A stretch of 64,000 nt of DNA from Halalkalibacter okhensis (lineage in GTDB: Bacteria; Bacillota; Bacilli; Bacillales; Bacillaceae_D), in the NCBI RefSeq assembly GCF_000787375.1, contig NZ_JRJU01000005.1, forward strand, positions 102,115 to 166,114, read 5' to 3'. The notes under the pieces were generated by a model. The model saw only the letters and a list, made by a program, of their open reading frames with translations. It made no database searches and was not told the DNA's origin. Shown here one piece after another: positions 59,076 to 64,000 of this stretch; the stretch's first letter is position 1; each line of letters opens with the position of its first letter. A program made the position numbers and the translations under genes.

Positions 59076-62000
59076 TCATTCTTTTAAGATAACATTGTTA
59101 TCCCCTAATATTTTTTTCAAAGTATCAAGAAACCATTCATCGGCTTCGACACGATACTCATCACTTAAATGTAAGGTTTGTTTCGTTTGTTCATAATATA
59201 GAATGACAGGCACAGACCCTTGCTTAGCTAATAGATTGGATTTCACCTCTTCTAGTACATCCGGCGTTTCATGATCGGGGCTAACTCGTAAGTATAGAAC
59301 TCGCAAATTCGCTCTTTGTTCTTCAGGAAGTGTTTGAACTAACCCTATCTTCCCAACAATAAATTGTGAGCGTCCCTTCGAGTCATCAATTCGCCCTTCT
59401 GCAATGACTAACTCTCCTTCAATAACGGCTTGCTCAGAGCTTTTCCATATGCGCGGAAAAATAACAAGCTCTCCACTCCCTGACTCATCTGTCAGTTCGG
59501 CAAACGCCATTGCATCTCCTTTTTTTGTTTTTATTCTTCTGACTTGCGTCAGAAGCCCCGCTACTCGGATCGTATCTTTTCGTTTTGATGCCTCTTGCAA
59601 CGTGCGCCTCCCTAAATGTGAGAGTTTACTTTTATATTGTTCAATCGGGTGACCAGATAAATAGAAGCCTAATGCCTCTTTTTCATAATCTAATTTCTCT
59701 TGTATGACGAGCGGTTCCATTTCGTTATAATCGGGCGCTTGAATATCAAGTGTAAACAAGCCTTCCGTTTCATCTTGAAACGAATTAACCTCATCGGCAA
59801 ACTTCCATGCATCTTCTACAGAAAATAACAATGTGGCACGGTTAGAGTCGAAATCATCCATTGCCCCTGCCTTAATTAAATTTTCTACAGCTTTTTTATT
59901 CACAATCTTATGATCCATTTGCACAGCAAAATGAAAAAGATCTTTAAACGGTTCTTTTTTTCTGGCGTCTACAATCCATTTGGCCGCAGGGAACCCAACG
60001 TGCGCAACGGGTAATAAACCAAAACGTATGCCCTCTCCTTCAATTGTAAACAATACATGGCTTTTGCAAACGGATGGTGGATATACTTCATATCCTGCTT
60101 CTTTGCATTCGCGGATGTGATGAGATAATTTATCTGCATTATTCCATACTCCAGATAAAAGGGATGTATAAAAAGCTAATGGAAAGTTCGCTTTTAAATA
60201 AGCCAACAAATAACTAATCATACTATAAGCAACAGCATGACTCCTATTAAATCCATAATCAGCAAATCGTTCAATTAATTCATATACTTTTGTTGCGACC
60301 TGTTCTGTATAGCCCTTACCTCTCGCTCCTTTAAGAAAAGCCTCACGCTGCTTCATGAGCTCGTCCTTTTTCTTCTTACTAATGGCTCTTCTAAGGTTGT
60401 CTGCTTGCGCTAGCGAAAACCCGGCCATTTTTGAAGCGACTTCCATGATTTGTTCTTGATAGACGATAACTCCATACGTCCTTTTTAAAATCGGTTCAAG
60501 ATCTGCGTGAGCATAGGAAACCTCTTTCTTTCCATGCTTTCCACTAATGTAAGAAGGAATATATTCCATCGGACCTGGCCGGTACAGTGCATTAACCGCC
60601 ACAATATCTTCAAATTCCGTCGGCTGCAACGTCTTCAACACTTGCCTCATCCCATCTGATTCAAGTTGAAAAATTCCTGTCGTTTCACCACTTCCTAACA
60701 ACTGAAATGCCTTTTGATCATCGAGTGGGATTCGAGAAAAGTCAACCTTCGTTCCGTAATGATATTCAATGAGACGAGCAATGTTTTCTAAAAGAGTTAA
60801 GTTACGTAAACCAAGGAAATCAAATTTAAGCAGCCCTACTTTTTCTACGACATCCATCGGCGCTTGTGTAAGGGAAATGGACGTTTGCCCTGCTTGGAGT
60901 GCTATTACATCTGTTAATGGCTCTGCACTGATCACTACTCCTGCAGCATGTGTAGATGCATGCCTTGGCAATCCTTCTAATTGTTTAGCAATTTTCCATA
61001 ACGCAGCTAATTCTTCAGAGTCATTGATTAGTGATTGAATACGTGGATTCGTTCTTATTGCTTTTTCCAACGTTGTCCCAGGAGCTGAAGGAATTTCCTT
61101 AGCTAATTGACCGATCACATAACTATCAACTCCAAGCACTTTGCCCACATCACGAACGACGGCTCTTGCGGCTAATGTTCCAAACGTAATGATTTGCGCT
61201 ACATGCTCTTTTCCGTATTTTTTTTGAACATACTCGATAACCTCATCACGTCTGTGATCTGGAAAGTCAATATCAATATCAGGCATCGATACACGTTCAT
61301 GATTTAGAAAACGCTCAAACAGCAAATCATATTGCAATGGATCGACATCTGTAATATTTAGAACGTACGCAACAAGTGACCCAGCTGCTGAGCCTCTTCC
61401 TGGTCCCGTTAAAATCCCTTGCTCTTTTGCATACTTCATAAAATCCCATACGATTAAAAAGTAATCATCAAAACCCATTTGATGAATAACGGCAAGCTCT
61501 TTATCTAGCCTAGCCTTCGCACTATCCGTTATAGTTGAGTACCGTTTTTTTAAGCCTTCCTCACATAAAGACCGCAACACTTCACTAGCAGGTGCCTGTT
61601 CTAAAGGGAATTGCGGTAGCTTTTGCTTCCCTAGTTCAATTTGAACGGAGCATAGAGAGGAAAAGTAGCCTGTATTCACTACTGATTGCTTATCAGCAGA
61701 AAAGCGCTCCAGCATTTCATTTGGACTTTGTAAATAAAAGGAGCGTTCCTCTTGTTCAAGAGGATAATCTTCCGCCTTGACTCCCTCTTTAATGGCTCGT
61801 ATCACTTGATAGGAGGCAGCCCCTTCCTTCTCTAAGAAACGTGTTGGATGCGAGGCCAAAAGTCTAATACTGCTTTTTTCGGCAAACCGTTTCACCGATT
61901 CGTACTTATCACTCTGTTGTCCCTCTATTTTCTGAAGTTCCAAAAACCAATCAGCTCGGCTAGTTCCTCCCTTCCACGACTCACACCAAGAAAAAGCCTG

Positions 62001-62426
62001 CTCAAATTGACCTTTTTTTATAAACGCTTCTAATGGTCCATTATTAAATGGTACAACAACAAGTACACCATGTAAGTGTGGGACCACCTCTTGTTTGGTT
62101 AGACTCGGATATTTTGACTGCTGATGACCAATTTTTGTAGCGAGCTTAAGGAGGTTTGCATACCCTGATTCATTTTTCGCATAGACACGAATATGACCTA
62201 ACTCCCCCTCTTTGTATTCTATTGTTAACTCTAGGCCAAATATTGGTTTGATCTGATATTGCAAGCAAGCTTGATAAAAAGGCACTGCACCATACATGAC
62301 ATGGTGATCACATAACGCAAGCGTCTGATAACCAAGCTCCTTCGCCTTTTTGACAAGTTCCTCTATTCGATTCGTTGATGATAGAAGACTGTATTCACTG
62401 TACACATGCGTCTGAACAATCTCCAT
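59076..62426 (-). CDS. dnaE: DNA polymerase III, DnaE-type alpha subunit
   Basis: A replicative polymerase that in Bacillus extends RNA primers before PolC takes over. The 1116-residue protein has an N-terminal PHP domain (HVYSEYSLLSSTNRIEELVK; CDHHVMYG), the palm with GPGRGSAAGSLVAYVL and PDIDIDFPDHRRDEVIEYV (about residue 400) with the catalytic aspartates, helix-hairpin-helix DNA-binding part and an OB fold near the end (IRVAGLLTQVRRIKTKKGDA). I start at 62426 behind GGTGAGGAG, not at an ATG seven codons upstream. Confidence 0.96.
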   Translation of the reverse strand: MEIVQTHVYSEYSLLSSTNRIEELVKKAKELGYQTLALCDHHVMYGAVPFYQACLQYQIKPIFGLELTIEYKEGELGHIRVYAKNESGYANLLKLATKIGHQQSKYPSLTKQEVVPHLHGVLVVVPFNNGPLEAFIKKGQFEQAFSWCESWKGGTSRADWFLELQKIEGQQSDKYESVKRFAEKSSIRLLASHPTRFLEKEGAASYQVIRAIKEGVKAEDYPLEQEERSFYLQSPNEMLERFSADKQSVVNTGYFSSLCSVQIELGKQKLPQFPLEQAPASEVLRSLCEEGLKKRYSTITDSAKARLDKELAVIHQMGFDDYFLIVWDFMKYAKEQGILTGPGRGSAAGSLVAYVLNITDVDPLQYDLLFERFLNHERVSMPDIDIDFPDHRRDEVIEYVQKKYGKEHVAQIITFGTLAARAVVRDVGKVLGVDSYVIGQLAKEIPSAPGTTLEKAIRTNPRIQSLINDSEELAALWKIAKQLEGLPRHASTHAAGVVISAEPLTDVIALQAGQTSISLTQAPMDVVEKVGLLKFDFLGLRNLTLLENIARLIEYHYGTKVDFSRIPLDDQKAFQLLGSGETTGIFQLESDGMRQVLKTLQPTEFEDIVAVNALYRPGPMEYIPSYISGKHGKKEVSYAHADLEPILKRTYGVIVYQEQIMEVASKMAGFSLAQADNLRRAISKKKKDELMKQREAFLKGARGKGYTEQVATKVYELIERFADYGFNRSHAVAYSMISYLLAYLKANFPLAFYTSLLSGVWNNADKLSHHIRECKEAGYEVYPPSVCKSHVLFTIEGEGIRFGLLPVAHVGFPAAKWIVDARKKEPFKDLFHFAVQMDHKIVNKKAVENLIKAGAMDDFDSNRATLLFSVEDAWKFADEVNSFQDETEGLFTLDIQAPDYNEMEPLVIQEKLDYEKEALGFYLSGHPIEQYKSKLSHLGRRTLQEASKRKDTIRVAGLLTQVRRIKTKKGDAMAFAELTDESGSGELVIFPRIWKSSEQAVIEGELVIAEGRIDDSKGRSQFIVGKIGLVQTLPEEQRANLRVLYLRVSPDHETPDVLEEVKSNLLAKQGSVPVILYYEQTKQTLHLSDEYRVEADEWFLDTLKKILGDNNVILKE

Positions 62427-62477
62427 ACAACTCTCCTCACCTTTCATTCTTTGTTTCTCTAGTATAGTACAAATTTA

Positions 62478-62493
62478 GCGTAAATGTTTACGC
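62478..62493. promoter_or_regulatory. 16-bp palindrome in the dnaE-ytrH divergent promoter region
   Basis: GCGTAAATGTTTACGC has perfect 7-bp arms around TG. A dnaE promoter candidate (TAAACA, 18 bases, TATACT on the minus strand) overlaps it. An operator is plausible, but I do not recognise the regulator. Confidence 0.4.
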
Positions 62494-62606
62494 GAGCAAC
62501 TTATGAGTTTGGAATTACTAGTCATAATTTAAACGTATTCCACTTATAAATGATATGGATAAGCTCTTTTATCTAGATCTGAAATAATGAAAGTGGGTGG
62601 AACCAC

Positions 62607-62945
62607 ATGCTAAGTCGAGAACTTCTCGCAACGTTAATTATTGATTTCTTTGTCGCATTCGGCGTTATTATTGGTGGGGCCATCATTGGTGGAATTGGTG
62701 CGTTTTTAATCGGAAAACCACCTTTATCAGTCATGCATGATTTAGCCGGCAGTTTAAAGATTTGGGCTATCGTTGCCGCCATCGGTGGAACTTTTGATGC
62801 TATTACAAGTATTGAGCGGGGCCTTTTTTACGGAACGCATGATGATATTTTCAAAACCGCATTTATGATCTTCGCTGCTTTATGTGGGGCACAATCTGGA
62901 ACGGCTCTGATTCAATGGATTGTTGGGGAGTCTTTATCACCATGA
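62607..62945 (+). CDS. ytrH: Sporulation membrane protein YtrH
   Basis: A 112-residue integral membrane protein with glycine-rich spans (LIIDFFVAFGVIIGGAIIGG; IWAIVAAIGGTFDAITSIER; TAFMIFAALCGAQSGTALIQ). It matches B. subtilis YtrH, a SigE-dependent mother-cell protein needed for full spore resistance. ATG follows AAAGTGGGTGG. Divergent from dnaE as in B. subtilis. Its TGA overlaps the ytrI ATG. Confidence 0.88.
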   Translation: MLSRELLATLIIDFFVAFGVIIGGAIIGGIGAFLIGKPPLSVMHDLAGSLKIWAIVAAIGGTFDAITSIERGLFYGTHDDIFKTAFMIFAALCGAQSGTALIQWIVGESLSP

Positions 62946-63448
62946 GGGTTCCTCCTTTTTATGAACGCCCGACCGTCAAACGTTTTTTTGCAGGGATCAT
63001 TATAGGAATTATTATTGGCTGGTTCTTCTTCATCTATCAATATGGACAAGTGTATGAAGGATTAGTATTTCGAATCTCTGAACAAGAAGCGATCATCAAT
63101 GAGCTTGAAGACGATATCGATCTATTACGAAGCGAACAAAGTAGACTGAATGAAGAAAACCAACAAAAGTTGACCGTGCAAGAGATCGACATCCAGTTTA
63201 GTAACGACCGCAAACTACGACTTAACCAGCTAACATTGCTAGACTTAAAGCAACAAGCCTTAAACGAGTTGCAATATATTAAACGAAAAGACATAGAAAC
63301 GGTCTCAAATATGCATGAACTCTTAGTCAGCAATCTGGAAAATAAAGTATTTCGAGCCGGAGACAAACGCTACCAACTAGAAGTCGAGCACGTGTTTCTT
63401 TATACAACCGTTCGAGTTATCGTCAGAATTGTCCCATCCAACAGCTGA
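62942..63448 (+). CDS. ytrI: Sporulation protein YtrI
   Basis: A 168-residue protein with one N-terminal helix (FFAGIIIGIIIGWFFFIYQY, about residues 15-34) and a coiled coil (EQEAIINELEDDIDLLRSEQ, then SRLNEENQQK). The remainder is a soluble domain outside the membrane. Start ATG at 62942 overlaps the ytrH stop by four bases, so they are coupled. B. subtilis YtrI is required with YtrH for sporulation. Confidence 0.86.
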   Translation: MRVPPFYERPTVKRFFAGIIIGIIIGWFFFIYQYGQVYEGLVFRISEQEAIINELEDDIDLLRSEQSRLNEENQQKLTVQEIDIQFSNDRKLRLNQLTLLDLKQQALNELQYIKRKDIETVSNMHELLVSNLENKVFRAGDKRYQLEVEHVFLYTTVRVIVRIVPSNS

Positions 63449-63553
63449 AGGTAATTATCACATTTTTTCGAACGTTCCTTCACTTCCCCGTTCTGCTCCC
63501 CCATTTAATGTATAATATAAGTAGCATCTCATTAGATTATGGGAGGGATAGAC

Positions 63554-63760
63554 ATGGACATTACCGGAAAAGAAATGGTGATCAATCGAAAAGACATGGC
63601 AAGAAAAAAGGTCGAAAAAATAAAAAATGGCTTTTCCGCCTTTGCTGAATCAAAAGAAGTAACAGAATTGATTCGAAACGAACTTAACAAACAAAAAATC
63701 GACGTACATGAGGACGTCACAGAGGTTGGCTGTTGGTTTACGCCAGTAGATAAAGTATAG
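63554..63760 (+). CDS. Conserved-looking 68-residue protein downstream of ytrI
   Basis: A 68-residue protein MDITGKEMVINRKDMARKKV followed by EKIKNGFSAFAESKEVTELI, rich in lysine and glutamate, without membrane spans. The ATG lies after GGGAGGG; a frame to 63539 would overlap that site. A promoter-like TATAAT lies at about 63512. Its place resembles a small ytr-region gene of B. subtilis, possibly ytzJ, but I am not sure. No function can be assigned. Confidence 0.7.
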   Translation: MDITGKEMVINRKDMARKKVEKIKNGFSAFAESKEVTELIRNELNKQKIDVHEDVTEVGCWFTPVDKV

Positions 63761-63787
63761 AGTTTTATCTTTGGAATAGGAAGGAAA

Positions 63788-63830
63788 CGGAGTAAAGAGC
63801 ATAGGGGAGGTCCCTATGCTCTTTTGCCGT
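63788..63830 (+). terminator. Intrinsic terminator after the 68-residue gene
   Basis: AAAGAGCATAGGG and CCCTATGCTCTTT form a perfect 13-bp stem with a five-base loop. AAACGG and CCGTTT extend it beyond a mismatch, followed by CGTTTT. Confidence 0.85.
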
Positions 63831-63906
63831 TTCGTTTTATGGGAGAGTCGGGTTGACGACTGGAGTCTGACTTCTGGCGCTTATTTAAGGGGACGATTCA
63901 TCCTTT

Positions 63907-64000
63907 GGCTACCGTATGCTCCTTCTTGCGCTCTTTTCGGTAGTCAATCTTCCTCTTTGGCTACCGTAATCCTCTTCAGGCTCTAACTTCGGTAGTCAAT
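63907..64000. repeat. 52-bp tandem repeat array 3, continuing past the window
   Basis: GGCTACCGTA starts at 63907 and again at 63959, exactly 52 bp apart. Each unit runs GGCTACCG, a middle of about 23 bases, CGGTAGTC and a 13-base spacer AATCTTCCTCTTT. The 8-base arms are near-complementary (CTACCG/CGGTAG is perfect). A diverged unit may start near 63855. The array is cut by the window edge. Confidence 0.75.

Overview
The window reads as chromosomal core DNA of an endospore-forming, low-GC Gram-positive bacterium of the Bacillaceae. It carries SspI, YtrH/YtrI, YtxC and YtaF sporulation genes, strong AGGAGG ribosome binding sites, T-box and L-box leaders, and a gene order that follows the Bacillus subtilis lysC-to-dnaE segment almost gene for gene (order recalled, not searched). 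Departures from that order suggest another lineage, possibly an alkaliphilic Bacillus relative: mqnC of the futalosine menaquinone route, hflKC, a dUTPase-like gene, a second acyl-CoA synthetase and a GntR regulator are present, while rnhC and ytvI are missing from their usual places. Nearly all genes lie on the minus strand; the exceptions are sspI, ysdB, ytrH, ytrI and a 68-residue ORF near the right end.

Reading left to right: 1-7.2 kb holds lysC (cut by the window edge, with a lysine riboswitch), uvrC, trxA and the fatty-acid degradation operon fadR-fadB-etfB-etfA. 7.2-10.9 kb holds two tandem acyl-CoA synthetase genes. A FadR box covers the start of the fadR transcript, a second lies before the first synthetase, and a consensus CcpA cre site lies before the second. 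11-17 kb holds a tiny membrane peptide gene, yshE, mutS2, polX, cvpA and zapA, with a MITE-like repeat between polX and cvpA. 17-21.8 kb holds pheST (T-box, UUC specifier) and a SPOUT RNA methyltransferase. 22-26.2 kb holds sspI, ysdC, a dUTPase-like gene, ysdB, a DedA/TVP38-type protein and ysdA. 25.9-29.8 kb holds infC-rpmI-rplT (L20-type leader, AUU start) and thrS (T-box, ACC specifier).

29.8-42 kb holds ytxC, mqnC, the replication-initiation genes dnaB-dnaI, nrdR, speD, gapB, coaE, ytaF, mutM and polA. 42-47 kb holds hflK-hflC and phoP-phoR. 47-54.9 kb holds central carbon metabolism: citZ, icd, mdh, pyk and pfkA. 55-62.4 kb holds accD-accA with a GntR regulator and an NADP-type malic enzyme, then dnaE. 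The right end holds ytrH-ytrI and a small ORF on the plus strand.

The most unusual signal is non-coding. Two copies of an approximately 183-bp structured element lie immediately next to the thrS and icd stop codons (27312-27494 plus polarity, 48044-48227 minus polarity). Their conserved core is flanked by arms arranged X, X', core, X'. The arm sequences differ between copies yet remain complementary within each copy, and internal stems also show compensatory changes. In addition, three intergenic arrays (3535-3790, 24455-24711, 63907-64000) contain unrelated sequences with the same 52-bp period and a similar stem-loop-stem-spacer plan. Identifications come from reading protein motifs, gene order and sequence signals by eye; no database search was run.
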